Shown: piece by piece, positions 1-10,381 of the stretch
Layout of the letters: each line of letters starts with the position of its first letter
Numbering within the stretch: position 1 is the stretch's first letter
Made by a program: the position numbers and the translations under genes
The notes under the pieces: generated by a model
The model's database searches: none
What the model was told of the DNA's origin: nothing
What the model saw: only the letters and a program-made list of their open reading frames with translations
Assembly (NCBI RefSeq): GCF_026965535.1
Contig: NZ_CP114039.1
Span: forward strand, 4,836,001 to 4,900,000
Direction: 5' to 3'
Length of the DNA: 64,000 nt
Source: Corallococcus sp. NCRR
Lineage (GTDB): Bacteria; Myxococcota; Myxococcia; Myxococcales; Myxococcaceae

Positions 1-1
1 G

Positions 2-3000
2 CTGTACATGGTGCTGCTGGCCGGGTGGCAGGTGCTGATGGCGCGCTACAGCGGCCAGCAGGACATCAGCGTGGGCTCCCCCATCGCGGGCCGCATGCGC
101 GCGGAGCTGGAGGGGCTCATCGGCTTCTTCGTCAACACGCTCGTGCTGCGAGCGAACGTGGACGGCGCCCTGTCCTTCCGGCGGTTGCTCGCCCAGGTGC
201 GGGAAACGGTGCTGGATGCGTACGAGCACCAGGAGGTCCCGTTCGAGAAGCTGGTGGAGGCGCTCCAGCCCGAGCGCAGCCGCAGCCACACGCCGCTCTT
301 CCAGACGATGCTCGCGCTCCAGAACATGCCGCTGGGCGAGCTGCGGCTGCCGGACCTGGTGCTCCAGCCGGTGACGGTGGAGAGTCCCATCGCGCAGTTC
401 GACCTGAGCGCATCGTTCATGGAGCTGCCTCAGGGCCTCTCCGGCACGCTGGAATACAGCACGGAGCTGTTCGACGCGGGCACCGTCCAGCGGATGGTCT
501 CGCACCTCATCACGCTGTTCGAAGGCGCGGTCGCGCGCCCGGACACGCACGTGTCCCGCCTGCCCCTGCTGACCGGCGCCGAGCGCCGCGAGATGCTGGT
601 GGAGTGGAACGCCACGCGCGCGCCGTTCCCTGACGCCTGCCTGCATGCGCTCTTCGAGTCACAGGTCCGTCGCGCGCCCGAGGCCGTGGCCGCGGTCTTC
701 GAGGGAACGCAACTGACGTACGCGCAGTTGGACGCGCGCGCCAATCAGCTCGCCCATGCCCTGCGTCGCCGGGGTGTGGGCCCGGAGTCCCGCGTCGCGC
801 TCAGCGTCGAGCGTTCGCTCGACATCGTCATCGGACTGCTCGGCATCCTGAAGGCCGGCGGCGCCTGGGTGCCCGTGGATCCGCTCCTGCCCCGCGAGCG
901 CCTGGCCTTCATGCTGGAGGACAGCGCGGCCCAGGTGCTCGTCACCCAGCAGCCGCTGGTGGCCCGGTTCCCGGAAGCGCTGCATGTCCGCGTGCTCTGC
1001 CTGGATGCGGAGCGCGAGGCGCTTGCCCAGGAGCCGACGGACGCACCCATGACGGGCGTGACGCCCGCGAACATGGCGTACCTGCTCTACACCTCGGGCA
1101 GCACCGGGACGCCCAAGGGCACGGCGGTGGAGCACCGCGGCGTGGCCAATCTCGTCACCCACGAAGCTGTGGCCTACGGCATCGGCCCCGGCAGCCGTGT
1201 GTTGCAGTTCGCCAGTCTCAGCTTCGACCTGTCCGTGGAGGAGATCTTCACCACGCTCTGCAACGGCGCCACGCTGGTGCTCGCGCCGCTGGAGAAGCTG
1301 ATGCCGGGAGCGCCGCTGCCCGTGCTGCTGCGTGAGCAGGAGTTGAGTGTCGTCAGCCTCACCCCTGCTGCGCTGGCGGTCACGTCCCCCGAGGCCCTGC
1401 CCGAGGTGCGCACCGTCATCTCCGGCGGTGATGCCCTGCCCGCGGAGGTCGTCGCGCGTTGGGCTCCGGGGCGGCGCCTGCTCAACACCTACGGCCCGAC
1501 GGAAGCCACGGTCATCGCCACACTGGGCGAAGTGGTGGCGGATGGGGCCGTACCGTCCATCGGCAGGCCGCTGGCGAACGTGCGCGTCTACGTGCTGGAC
1601 CCGCATGGGCAGCCGGTGCCCGTGGGCGTGCGCGGTGAGCTGCACATCGGTGGCGTGGGCGTGGCGCGTGGCTACGCGGGACGCCCGGGGCTCACCGCTG
1701 AACGCTTCGTGCCGGACGCCTTCTCGGGTGAAGAGGGCGCCCGTCTCTACCGTACGGGCGACGTGGTGCGCTGGCGTGCGGACGGCCGGTTGGACTTCGT
1801 CGGCCGCCTGGACTCCCAGGTGAAGGTGCGCGGCTTCCGCATCGAGCTGGGCGAGGTCGAAACCGCGCTCGCGCGGCAGCCGGGCGTGAGCGAGGCCGTG
1901 GCGCTGGTGCGGGGCGACGGCGCTGACAAGCGGCTCGTGGGCTACGTCGTGGCGAAGGAGGGCCACTCGCTGGACGTGGACACGCTGCGCGCGGGCCTGG
2001 GCCAGGGGATGCCGGAGTACATGGTTCCGGGAGCGCTGATGGTGCTGGACGCACTGCCGCTCAACGCGAATGGCAAGGTGGACCGCAAGGCCCTGCCGGA
2101 GCCGGAGGCCGCGCGCGGGAGCGACGCCCATGTGGCGCCTCGCACCGTGACGGAGGCGAAGCTCGCGTCCATCTGGGCGGAGGTCCTGCGTTTGGAGCGC
2201 GTGGGCGTGAAGGACAACTTCTTCGCGCTGGGCGGCCACTCGCTGCTGGCGACGCAGGTGGTGTCGCGCATCCGCACGTCGTTGGGCGTGGAGATGCCGC
2301 TGCGCCTGCTGTTCGAAGCGTTCACAGTGGAGGCGCTGGCGCAGCGGATCGAGCAACTGGGACGCTCCGGTGTGCCCACGCTGAGCGCCGGAGCGCGTCC
2401 GGCGTCGCTGCCGCTGTCCTTCGCGCAGCAGCGCTTGTGGTTCATCGACCAGTTGGAGCCGGGAAGCTCGCTCTACAACGTGCCCACCGTGGTGCGGCTG
2501 GAGGGCGACCTGGACGCCTCGGCGCTGGAGCAGGCCCTGCGGGAGGTCGTGCAGCGGCACGAAGCCCTGCGCACGACGTTCGAGGAGGAGGCGGGCCAGC
2601 CCGTCCAGCGCATCCGCGCGTCCGTGGACGTGCCGTTGAACACCGTCGACCTGTCCACCTCCGAGGCCGAGCGGGAGGACGTGGCCCGTCAGCGGGTGCT
2701 GGAGGAGATTGCGAAGCCCTTCGACCTGATGCGGGGACCGCTCCTGCGGGCGCTGCTGGTGCGCCTGGATGCGCGCGACCACCTGCTCGTGGTCACGATG
2801 CACCACGCCGTGTCGGACGGCTGGTCCGTGGGCGTCCTGCTCCGTGAACTGGGGACGCTGTACACCGCGCGGGCCATGGGCCATGCGTTGACGCTGCCGC
2901 CGCTGCCGTTGCAGTACGCGGATTACGCGGCCTGGCAGCGCGACTGGCTGCGGGATGAGACCCTGGCGCGCGAGGTGGACTACTGGAAGCAGTCGCTGAC

Positions 3001-6000
3001 GGGAGCGCCGCCGGTGCTGGAGCTGCCGACGGACCGTCCGCGTCCGGCGGTGCGCACCAACGCCGGTACGACGTTGGGCTTCACGCTGCCGCTGGAGTTG
3101 TCCCAGAAGCTGGGCGCGCTGGCCCGGAGTGAAGGCACGTCGCTGTTCATGGTGCTGCTGGCGGGTTGGCAGGTCCTGCTGTCGCGCTACTCGGGGCAGA
3201 CGGACATCAGCGTGGGCTCCCCCATCGCGGGCCGCACGCGCGCGGAGGTGGAAGGTCTCATCGGCTTCTTCGTCAACACGTTGGTGCTTCGCACCCAGGT
3301 CGACGGAGAGGCGTCCTTCCGCGCGCTGCTTGCGCAGGTGCGGGAGATGGTGCTGGGTGCGTACGAGCACCAGGACGTGCCGTTCGAGAAGCTGGTGGAA
3401 GCGCTGCATCCGGAGCGCAGCCTCAGTCACACGCCGCTGTTCCAGACGCTGCTGGCGCTCCAGAACGTGCCCATCGAGGAATCCAAGCTCCCCGGGCTGG
3501 TGCTCAAGCCCATGAGCCTCGAGGGCCGGACGTCGAAGTTCGACCTGAGCGTCTTCTTCACGGAGACGCCGCAGGGGTTGAGCGGAGGCGTGGAGTACAG
3601 CACCGACCTGTTCGAAGCGGCGACGGTACGCAGGATGATGGAACACCTGCGAGTCCTGCTGGAAGGCATGGTGGCGAAGCCGGACTCCGCGGTGGGCCGG
3701 CTGCCCATGCTGACGGAGGCAGAGCGCCATCAGGTGCTGGTGACATGGAACCAGCAGCAGGCGGAGTTCGAGCGGGACGCGACGATTCCGCGGCTCTTCG
3801 AGGCGCAGGCGAAGCGCACGCCGAATGCCGTGGCTGTGGTGAGCGGCAAGCAGCGGCTGACGTACCGGGAGGTGGAGGCAAGGGCGAACCAGTTGGCGCA
3901 CCGGCTGCGAAGGCTGGGAGTGGGCCCGGAGTCGCGGGTGGGCCTGTGCGTGGAGCGCACGGCCGACGTCGTGGTGGGAACGCTGGGCATCCTGAAGGCG
4001 GGCGGCGCCTACGTGCCGTTGGACCCGAGCTACCCGAAGGAGCGCCTGGGCTGGCTGCTGGAGGACGCGCAGGGCCCGGCGCTGGTGGCGCACTCGCACC
4101 TGCTGGAATCGCTGCCCGCCTTCAGTGCCCAGGCCGTGTACCTGGACCGCGAAGAGGAGTGGGCGGAGGAGTCCTGCTGCGAGCTGACGTCGGAGGTACG
4201 CCCGGAGAACGTGGCGTACCTCATCTACACGTCGGGAAGCACGGGCCGCCCGAAGGGCGTGGCGGTGACGCACCGGAACGCAGTGGCGTTCCTGGCCTGG
4301 GCGACGGAGACGTTCACGGAAGAAGAGACGAAGGCGGTGCTCGCGGCGACGAGCCTCAACTTCGACCTCTCCGTCTTCGAGGTCTTCGCTCCGTTGGTGC
4401 GAGGCGGCAGCGTGGTGGTGGTGCGCAACGCCCTGCACCTGGCGGAGGAGAAGCCGGAGGCGGAGGTGACGCTCATCAACACGGTGCCGTCCGCGATGGC
4501 GCAACTTGTGCGGCTGAACGCGGTGCCTCCGTCGGTGCAGGTCATCAACCTCGCGGGCGAAGCACTGCCGGAGACGCTGGCGAAGGCTGTGTACGCGGTG
4601 CCGACGGTGAAGAAGCTCTACAACCTGTACGGCCCGTCGGAAGACACGACGTACTCGACGTGGTCGCTGGTGGTGCGCGATGAAGTGCCGAACATTGGCC
4701 GGCCGCTGACCAACACGCGGGCGTACGTGCTGGACAGGTACCTCCAGCCCGTACCAGTGGGCGTTGCGGGTGAGTTGTTCCTGGCGGGCGAAGGCCAGGC
4801 ACGGGGCTACCTGCTGAGGCCGGAGCTGACGGCGGAGAAGTTCCTGCCAGAAGTCCACGGCCCTGAAGGCGGCCGCATGTACCGCACGGGAGACCGGGTG
4901 AGGTACCGGGCGGACGGCGTGCTGGAGTACCTGGGTCGAGTGGACTTCCAGGTGAAGGTGCGAGGCTTCCGCATCGAACTGGGCGAAGTCGAGTCCGCGC
5001 TGCGTGAGCAGGAGACGGTGAAGGACGCCGTCGTGGTGGCGAAGGGGGAGGGCGCGGAGAAGCGCCTCGTGGCGTACGTGGCGCCGAAGGCCGGCACGAC
5101 GCTGGAAGCGGAGGCCCTGAAGGCGAGCCTGCGTCAGCGGCTGCCGGAATACATGGTGCCCGGAGCGGTGGTGGTGCTGGAGGCGCTGCCGCTCAACTCC
5201 AACGGCAAGGTGGACCGCAAGGCCCTGCCGGAGCCGGAGGCTCAAAAGGCCGGAAGTACCTACGAAGCTCCGCGCACGGGGACGGAAGCGAAGCTGGCGG
5301 CCATCTGGGCGGAGGTGCTGCGAGTGCCGCAGGTGGGTGTGAAGGACGACTTCTTCGCGCTGGGCGGCCACTCACTGCTGGCCACGCAGGTGGTGTCGCG
5401 GGTGCGCGCGGAGACGGGCGCGGAGCTGCCGCTGCGTGCGTTGTTCGAAGCGCCCACGGTGGAAGCCCTCGCCCGCCGGCTGGAGAAGGCCGGGCGCGCG
5501 AAGGCACCGGCCCTCGTGCCCGTGTCACGGAATGCACCGCTGCCGCTGTCCTTCGCGCAGCAGCGCCTGTGGTTCATCGATCAACTGGAGCCAGGCACGG
5601 CGCTCTACAACGTACCCATCGCGGTGCGGCTGGAGGGTGACCTGGACGTGGCGGTCCTGGATCGGGCCCTCCGTGAGGTCGTGCGCCGTCACGAGTCCCT
5701 GCGCACGACGTTCGTCGCGGGCAACCCCGAGCCAGTGCAGCGGACCACGTCCGAGAGCGCCTTCACGCTGGCGGTGGATGACCTGACGTCGAACACCGCC
5801 GCGCTTCAGAAACGCGTGGAGCAGGAGGTGCTGCGGCCCTTCGAGCTGGCACACGGGCCGCTCCTCCGCGCGCTCCTGCTGAAGCTCGATGCGCGCGATC
5901 ACGTGCTCGTCATCACGATGCATCACATCGTGTCGGACGGCTGGTCGCTCGGGGTGTTGGTCCGCGAGGTCGGCGCGCTCTACGCGGCGTTCGTGCAGGG

Positions 6001-9000
6001 CCAGCCCTCGCCGCTGGCGGAGCTGCCGGTCCAGTACGCGGACTACGCGGCGTGGCAGCGCGGCTGGTTGCAGGGCGCGATGCTCCAACGGGAGGTGGAC
6101 TACTGGAAGCAGAAGCTCGCCGGTGCGCCGCCGGTGCTGGAGCTGCCGACGGACCGTCCGCGTCCCGCGGTGCGAGGAAACGCGGGAGCGACCCAGGGCT
6201 TCCTCTTGCCGCAATCGCTGACCCAGGGCTTGAGGAGCCTCGCGCAGCGCGAAGGGGCCTCGCTGTACATGGTGCTCCTGGCGGGCTGGCAGGTGCTGTT
6301 GTCGCGCTACAGCGGCCAGCAGGACATCAGCGTGGGTTCACCCATCGCGGGCCGCACGCGCTCGGAGGTGGAGGGGCTCATCGGCTTCTTCGTCAACACG
6401 CTGGTCCTGCGCACGAACCTGTCCGGAGACCCCAGCTTCCGGGACCTGCTCCAGCAGGTGCGCGAGACGGTCCTGGAGGCGCAGGAGCACCAGGAGGTTC
6501 CGTTCGAGAAGCTGGTGGAGGCGCTCCAGCCCGAGCGCAGCCGCAGCCACACTCCGCTGTTCCAGACGCTGCTGGCGCTCCAGAACGTGCCCGTCGGTGA
6601 AGCCCGGCTGCCCGGCATGACGCTCAAGCCCGTGGAGTTCGCGGGAGGAACGTCGAAGTTCGACCTGAGCGTCTTCTTCGTGGAGACCGCGGAGGGGCTG
6701 AACGGAACGCTGGAGTACAGCACCGACCTGTTCGAAGCGGCGACGGTGCACCGGATGGTGGAGCACCTGCGCGTGGTGTTGGAAGGCATTGTCGCCAGGC
6801 CGGAGACGGCAGTGGGCCGGCTGCCCATGCTGACGGAGGCGGAGCGCCAGCAGGTGCTGGTGACGTGGAACCAGCAGCAGGCGGAGTACGCGCTCGACGC
6901 GACGATTCCGCGGCTCTTCGAGGCGCAGGCGAAGCGCACGCCGGATGCAGCGGCAGTGGTGAGCGGGCAGCAGAGGCTGACGTACCGGGAGGTAGAGGCC
7001 AAGGCGAACCAACTGGCGCACCGGCTGCGCAAGCTGGGAGTGGGCCCCGAGTCCCGAGTGGGCCTGTGCGTGGAGCGCACGGCGGACGTGGTGGTGGGTA
7101 CGCTGGGCATCCTGAAGGCTGGCGGCGCGTACGTGCCGTTGGACCCGAGCTACCCGAAGGAGCGACTGGGCTGGCTGCTGGAGGATGCGCAGGGCCCGGC
7201 ATTGGTTGCGCATTCACACCTGCTGGAGTCGTTGCCCGCCTTCAGTGCCCAGGCCGTGTGCCTGGATACGGACGCGACGCTGGCGCTGGAGCCGACAGAG
7301 GCACCGGAGTCAGGGCTGCGTCCGGAGAACGTGGCGTACCTCATCTACACGTCGGGAAGTACGGGCCGCCCGAAGGGCGTGGCGGTGACGCACCGGAACG
7401 CGGCGGCCTTCCTGGCATGGGCAACGGAGACGTTCACGGAGGAGGAGACGAAGGCAGTGCTCGCGGCGACGAGTCTGAACTTCGACCTCTCCATCTTCGA
7501 ACTCTTCGCGCCGCTGGTGCGAGGCGGCAGCGTGGTGGTGGTGCGCAACGCCCTGCATCTGGTGGAGGAGAAGCCCGCGGCAGACGTCACGCTCATCAAC
7601 ACGGTGCCCTCGGCGATGGCGCAGTTGGTGCGGCTGAACGCGGTGCCGCCGTCGGTGCAAGTCATCAATCTCGCGGGCGAAGCACTGCCGGAGACGCTGG
7701 CGAAGGCTGTGTACGCAGTACCGACGGTGAAGAAGCTCTACAACCTGTACGGCCCGTCGGAGGACACGACGTACTCGACGTGGTCGCTGGTGGGGCGGAA
7801 CGAGGTGCCGAACATCGGCCGGCCGCTCACCAACACGCGGGCATACGTGCTGGACAGGTACCTCCAGCCCGTCCCGGTGGGCGTCGCGGGTGAGTTGTTC
7901 CTGGCGGGCGAAGGCCAGGCGCGCGGCTACCTGCTGAGGCCGGAGCTGACGGCGGAGAAGTTCCTGCCAGAAGTCCACGGCCCCGAAGGCAGCCGCATGT
8001 ACCGCACGGGAGACCGGGTGAGGTACCGGGCGGACGGCGTGCTGGAGTACCTGGGCCGGGTGGACTTCCAGGTGAAGGTGCGAGGCTTCCGCATCGAGCT
8101 GGGCGAAGTGGAGTCCGCGCTGCGCCAGCAGGAGGCGGTGAAGGAAGCCGTCGTGGTGGCGAAGGGGGAGGGCGCGGAGAAGCGGCTCGTCGCGTACGTA
8201 GCGCCGAAGGCTGGCGCGACGCTGGAAGCGGAGGCCTTGAAGGCGAGCCTGCGCCAGCGGCTGCCGGAGTACATGGTGCCCGGAGCGGTGGTGGTGCTGG
8301 ACGCGCTGCCGCTCAACCCCAACGGCAAGGTGGACCGCAAGGCCCTGCCAGACCTGGACATCACCACGTCCCATGCCGAGAGCTTCGTCGCGCCCCGCGA
8401 TGCGCTGGAATCCCAGCTCGTGGCGGTGTGGGAAGAGGTCCTGGGCGTGAAGCCCATCGGGGTGCGCACCAGCTTCTTCGCGCTGGGAGGCCACTCGCTC
8501 CTCGCGGTCCGCTTGATGGCCGCGCTGCGCGAACAACTGGGCCGCGATGTGCCCCTGGCCGCGCTCTTCCAGCACCCCACCGTGGAGGAGCTGGCGAGGC
8601 TGCTGCGTGCCGAGACGGAGACGTGGTCGCCGCTCGTCCCGCTGGAGAAGGGCGACGCGGGCCGCCGGCCCCTGTTCCTCGTCCACCCGGGTGGCGGCAA
8701 CGTGCTCGCCTACCCGGAACTGGCGCGCCTCCTGGGACCCCACCAGCCTGTCTTCGGCATCCAGGCCCGCGGCCTCCAGGCCGGCCATGTCGTGGTGGAG
8801 ACCGTGGAGGAGATGGCCACCCTGTACGTGGACGCCATCCGCGCGGCGCAGCCGGAAGGGCCGTACCTCCTCGCGGGCTGGTCGCTCGGCGGCGTCATCG
8901 CCTTCGAGATGGCCCGCCAACTGCGCGCTCAGGGCCAGGCCATGGGGCTGCTGGCGCTGGTGGACGCCTTCGTCCCCGGCGTGGGCGCGCCTCCGGGTGA

Positions 9001-9457
9001 CGCCCCCAGCAAGGACCCTGACGCCAGCACGCGCGTCGCCTTCGCCCGGACGGTCGCCCAGGCCTTCTCCCTGACCCTGCCCGTGTCCGACGAGGCCCTG
9101 GAGCGCATGGAGGACGAAGCCATGCTGGGGACGCTCCTCGCCGTGGGCGTCCAGGCCGGACTCCTGGAGGAAGCGACGGGCCGCGAGCAATTGCGCGCCC
9201 TGTTCCGCGTGTATCAGGCCAACCTGCGCGCCATGGACCGCTACGCCCCCAGCCCCTACGACGGGCCGGCCCTGCTGCTCGCCGCCACCGAAGCCACCCC
9301 CACCCCCGGGGTGCCCCGCCACCGCGGCTGGGAGCCCTTCGTCCGGGGGGGACTGGACGTGAGGGACGTCCCTGGGGGACACCATCAACTCATGCAGGAG
9401 CCGTACGTGCGGCACGTGGCCACGCTGTTGCGCGAGGCCCTGGAGGACAAGTCATGA
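2..9457 (+). CDS. Non-ribosomal peptide synthetase, terminal part (C-A-PCP-C-A-PCP-C-A-PCP-TE), 5' end outside window
   Basis: Large modular enzyme that builds a peptide on carrier domains and releases it. The frame is open from base 2, so the true start lies upstream. Seen in order: C-terminal half of a condensation domain (to about 600), A1 (about 640-2100), PCP1 (GGHS serine at 2240), C2 (HHAVSDG near 2803), A2 (about 3770-5230), PCP2 (serine 5372), C3 (HHIVSDG near 5922), A3 (about 6900-8345), PCP3 (serine 8495), and a type I thioesterase (GWSLGG, serine 8882; VDA aspartate; GGHH histidine near the end). Aligning to GrsA by eye, the A2 and A3 pockets read DLFNNALTYK, a known alanine code. 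A1 reads about DLESIGTVIK, which I do not assign. No epimerase domain is visible. The TE makes this the last synthetase of its assembly line; the product is unknown. Confidence 0.96.
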   Translation: MYMVLLAGWQVLMARYSGQQDISVGSPIAGRMRAELEGLIGFFVNTLVLRANVDGALSFRRLLAQVRETVLDAYEHQEVPFEKLVEALQPERSRSHTPLFQTMLALQNMPLGELRLPDLVLQPVTVESPIAQFDLSASFMELPQGLSGTLEYSTELFDAGTVQRMVSHLITLFEGAVARPDTHVSRLPLLTGAERREMLVEWNATRAPFPDACLHALFESQVRRAPEAVAAVFEGTQLTYAQLDARANQLAHALRRRGVGPESRVALSVERSLDIVIGLLGILKAGGAWVPVDPLLPRERLAFMLEDSAAQVLVTQQPLVARFPEALHVRVLCLDAEREALAQEPTDAPMTGVTPANMAYLLYTSGSTGTPKGTAVEHRGVANLVTHEAVAYGIGPGSRVLQFASLSFDLSVEEIFTTLCNGATLVLAPLEKLMPGAPLPVLLREQELSVVSLTPAALAVTSPEALPEVRTVISGGDALPAEVVARWAPGRRLLNTYGPTEATVIATLGEVVADGAVPSIGRPLANVRVYVLDPHGQPVPVGVRGELHIGGVGVARGYAGRPGLTAERFVPDAFSGEEGARLYRTGDVVRWRADGRLDFVGRLDSQVKVRGFRIELGEVETALARQPGVSEAVALVRGDGADKRLVGYVVAKEGHSLDVDTLRAGLGQGMPEYMVPGALMVLDALPLNANGKVDRKALPEPEAARGSDAHVAPRTVTEAKLASIWAEVLRLERVGVKDNFFALGGHSLLATQVVSRIRTSLGVEMPLRLLFEAFTVEALAQRIEQLGRSGVPTLSAGARPASLPLSFAQQRLWFIDQLEPGSSLYNVPTVVRLEGDLDASALEQALREVVQRHEALRTTFEEEAGQPVQRIRASVDVPLNTVDLSTSEAEREDVARQRVLEEIAKPFDLMRGPLLRALLVRLDARDHLLVVTMHHAVSDGWSVGVLLRELGTLYTARAMGHALTLPPLPLQYADYAAWQRDWLRDETLAREVDYWKQSLTGAPPVLELPTDRPRPAVRTNAGTTLGFTLPLELSQKLGALARSEGTSLFMVLLAGWQVLLSRYSGQTDISVGSPIAGRTRAEVEGLIGFFVNTLVLRTQVDGEASFRALLAQVREMVLGAYEHQDVPFEKLVEALHPERSLSHTPLFQTLLALQNVPIEESKLPGLVLKPMSLEGRTSKFDLSVFFTETPQGLSGGVEYSTDLFEAATVRRMMEHLRVLLEGMVAKPDSAVGRLPMLTEAERHQVLVTWNQQQAEFERDATIPRLFEAQAKRTPNAVAVVSGKQRLTYREVEARANQLAHRLRRLGVGPESRVGLCVERTADVVVGTLGILKAGGAYVPLDPSYPKERLGWLLEDAQGPALVAHSHLLESLPAFSAQAVYLDREEEWAEESCCELTSEVRPENVAYLIYTSGSTGRPKGVAVTHRNAVAFLAWATETFTEEETKAVLAATSLNFDLSVFEVFAPLVRGGSVVVVRNALHLAEEKPEAEVTLINTVPSAMAQLVRLNAVPPSVQVINLAGEALPETLAKAVYAVPTVKKLYNLYGPSEDTTYSTWSLVVRDEVPNIGRPLTNTRAYVLDRYLQPVPVGVAGELFLAGEGQARGYLLRPELTAEKFLPEVHGPEGGRMYRTGDRVRYRADGVLEYLGRVDFQVKVRGFRIELGEVESALREQETVKDAVVVAKGEGAEKRLVAYVAPKAGTTLEAEALKASLRQRLPEYMVPGAVVVLEALPLNSNGKVDRKALPEPEAQKAGSTYEAPRTGTEAKLAAIWAEVLRVPQVGVKDDFFALGGHSLLATQVVSRVRAETGAELPLRALFEAPTVEALARRLEKAGRAKAPALVPVSRNAPLPLSFAQQRLWFIDQLEPGTALYNVPIAVRLEGDLDVAVLDRALREVVRRHESLRTTFVAGNPEPVQRTTSESAFTLAVDDLTSNTAALQKRVEQEVLRPFELAHGPLLRALLLKLDARDHVLVITMHHIVSDGWSLGVLVREVGALYAAFVQGQPSPLAELPVQYADYAAWQRGWLQGAMLQREVDYWKQKLAGAPPVLELPTDRPRPAVRGNAGATQGFLLPQSLTQGLRSLAQREGASLYMVLLAGWQVLLSRYSGQQDISVGSPIAGRTRSEVEGLIGFFVNTLVLRTNLSGDPSFRDLLQQVRETVLEAQEHQEVPFEKLVEALQPERSRSHTPLFQTLLALQNVPVGEARLPGMTLKPVEFAGGTSKFDLSVFFVETAEGLNGTLEYSTDLFEAATVHRMVEHLRVVLEGIVARPETAVGRLPMLTEAERQQVLVTWNQQQAEYALDATIPRLFEAQAKRTPDAAAVVSGQQRLTYREVEAKANQLAHRLRKLGVGPESRVGLCVERTADVVVGTLGILKAGGAYVPLDPSYPKERLGWLLEDAQGPALVAHSHLLESLPAFSAQAVCLDTDATLALEPTEAPESGLRPENVAYLIYTSGSTGRPKGVAVTHRNAAAFLAWATETFTEEETKAVLAATSLNFDLSIFELFAPLVRGGSVVVVRNALHLVEEKPAADVTLINTVPSAMAQLVRLNAVPPSVQVINLAGEALPETLAKAVYAVPTVKKLYNLYGPSEDTTYSTWSLVGRNEVPNIGRPLTNTRAYVLDRYLQPVPVGVAGELFLAGEGQARGYLLRPELTAEKFLPEVHGPEGSRMYRTGDRVRYRADGVLEYLGRVDFQVKVRGFRIELGEVESALRQQEAVKEAVVVAKGEGAEKRLVAYVAPKAGATLEAEALKASLRQRLPEYMVPGAVVVLDALPLNPNGKVDRKALPDLDITTSHAESFVAPRDALESQLVAVWEEVLGVKPIGVRTSFFALGGHSLLAVRLMAALREQLGRDVPLAALFQHPTVEELARLLRAETETWSPLVPLEKGDAGRRPLFLVHPGGGNVLAYPELARLLGPHQPVFGIQARGLQAGHVVVETVEEMATLYVDAIRAAQPEGPYLLAGWSLGGVIAFEMARQLRAQGQAMGLLALVDAFVPGVGAPPGDAPSKDPDASTRVAFARTVAQAFSLTLPVSDEALERMEDEAMLGTLLAVGVQAGLLEEATGREQLRALFRVYQANLRAMDRYAPSPYDGPALLLAATEATPTPGVPRHRGWEPFVRGGLDVRDVPGGHHQLMQEPYVRHVATLLREALEDKS

Positions 9458-9912
9458 CCACTGAAACATCCGCGACACCTGGCGGGGGCTCACCGTGGCC
9501 CAACCGCATCATCCTGGCCATCTGGTTCGTGTGCTTCTCCGTGGGCTCACTGATCCACATCTTCGTCGTGTCGAAGTACGGCCTCTTCGCGAATGATCCG
9601 GCGGACCCGCTGCCCACGCCGTTCGTCGTCGTGAACGAGCTCTTCACGGTGCTCAACCCCCTCACCATCGTGCTGCTCATCTTCAAGCGGCGGGCGGGCA
9701 TCCTCTCCGCGCTGGGCGTGGTGGCGCTCGTCTATGCCCTCAACCTGGCCCTGATGGTGTGGTTCTGGACCGCGAAGCAGCACCTCCACGTCGCGTGGCT
9801 GTACCTCAACGGCTCCATGGGCGTGTTCATGGCCCTGACCGCGAAGCGCCTGTGGCGGGCCGCCCCGGAGGCGAAGGCTCTCCCACCCGCGACCACCCCG
9901 AGCCCGACCTAG
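9454..9912 (+). CDS. Small four-helix membrane protein coupled to the NRPS
   Basis: 152-residue protein of unknown function. Its ATG overlaps the NRPS stop codon by four bases (ATGA), and a GGAGG lies at about 9443 inside the NRPS 3' end, so it is almost certainly translated from the same message. Four hydrophobic stretches are visible (about residues 20-40, 57-75, 83-102 and 108-130), with a proline/alanine-rich cytosolic tail. No catalytic motif or transporter signature is recognised. The coupling suggests a role tied to the peptide product, such as export, immunity or membrane tethering, but that is inference from position only. Confidence 0.8.
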   Translation: MTTETSATPGGGSPWPNRIILAIWFVCFSVGSLIHIFVVSKYGLFANDPADPLPTPFVVVNELFTVLNPLTIVLLIFKRRAGILSALGVVALVYALNLALMVWFWTAKQHLHVAWLYLNGSMGVFMALTAKRLWRAAPEAKALPPATTPSPT

Positions 9913-10002
9913 CCCCACCGGGCCCCTGGTCCCCCGACTGCCCGCCAGCCGGCCCCGGGGGAGGCGTCCCCGAGGAGAAACCCCCGGTCCGGACGCGCAT
10001 CC

Positions 10003-10031
10003 TTGAGAAAGGACGGGGCGGTCGCTATAAG
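10003..10031 (+). promoter_or_regulatory. Sigma70-type promoter of rpmE
   Basis: TTGAGA (10003-10008) and TATAAG (10026-10031) are separated by exactly 17 bp, about 70 bp upstream of the rpmE start. This is the best housekeeping-type promoter seen in the window and fits a constitutive ribosomal protein gene. Confidence 0.7.
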
Positions 10032-10100
10032 CCCCGACCCACTACAACGCTGGACCTCCCTCCCATCCTGGGCGGGGGCAAGGCGCACTGGAGAGAAGCC

Positions 10101-10349
10101 ATGAAGCCCGACATGCACCCGGTCTATCCGCCCTCCCGCATCACCTGCGCGTGCGGCAACGTCGTCGAGACCAAGTCCACCCGCGGCTCGTTCAGCGTGG
10201 AAGTCTGCTCGAACTGCCACCCGTTCTTCACCGGCAAGTACAAGCTGCTGGACACGGCCGGCCGCATCGACCGCTTCAAGAAGAAGTACGCGAACAACGC
10301 GCCGGCCGCCAAGAAGGGCGCCAAGGCCGCCGAGCCCGAGAAGGCGTAG
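10101..10349 (+). CDS. rpmE: 50S ribosomal protein L31 (zinc-binding type)
   Basis: 82-residue large-subunit ribosomal protein. The N-terminal CxC pair (CACGN) and the later CSNCHPF motif give the four-cysteine zinc site of the C+ L31 type, and the family signature [20 protein letters not shown] is present. The C-terminus is a lysine/alanine-rich extension (residues 62-82), common in high-GC deltaproteobacteria. The ATG at 10101 follows a GGAGAG ribosome-binding site. The gene is monocistronic, with its own promoter upstream and stem-loops downstream. Confidence 0.97.
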   Translation: MKPDMHPVYPPSRITCACGNVVETKSTRGSFSVEVCSNCHPFFTGKYKLLDTAGRIDRFKKKYANNAPAAKKGAKAAEPEKA

Positions 10350-10381
10350 TCCTTCGGCTCGACAGCATCCGTCGTACCCCA

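Noticed and set aside
659-5371. A 1,570-codon open frame on the minus strand across the NRPS
   Set aside because: It is a shadow of GC3-rich coding sequence: rich in Arg, His and Gln, with no domain. The plus-strand NRPS is unambiguous.
9913-10002. Terminator for the NRPS operon
   Set aside because: The C/G-rich stretch can fold many ways, but no clear hairpin with spacing and T-run stands out.
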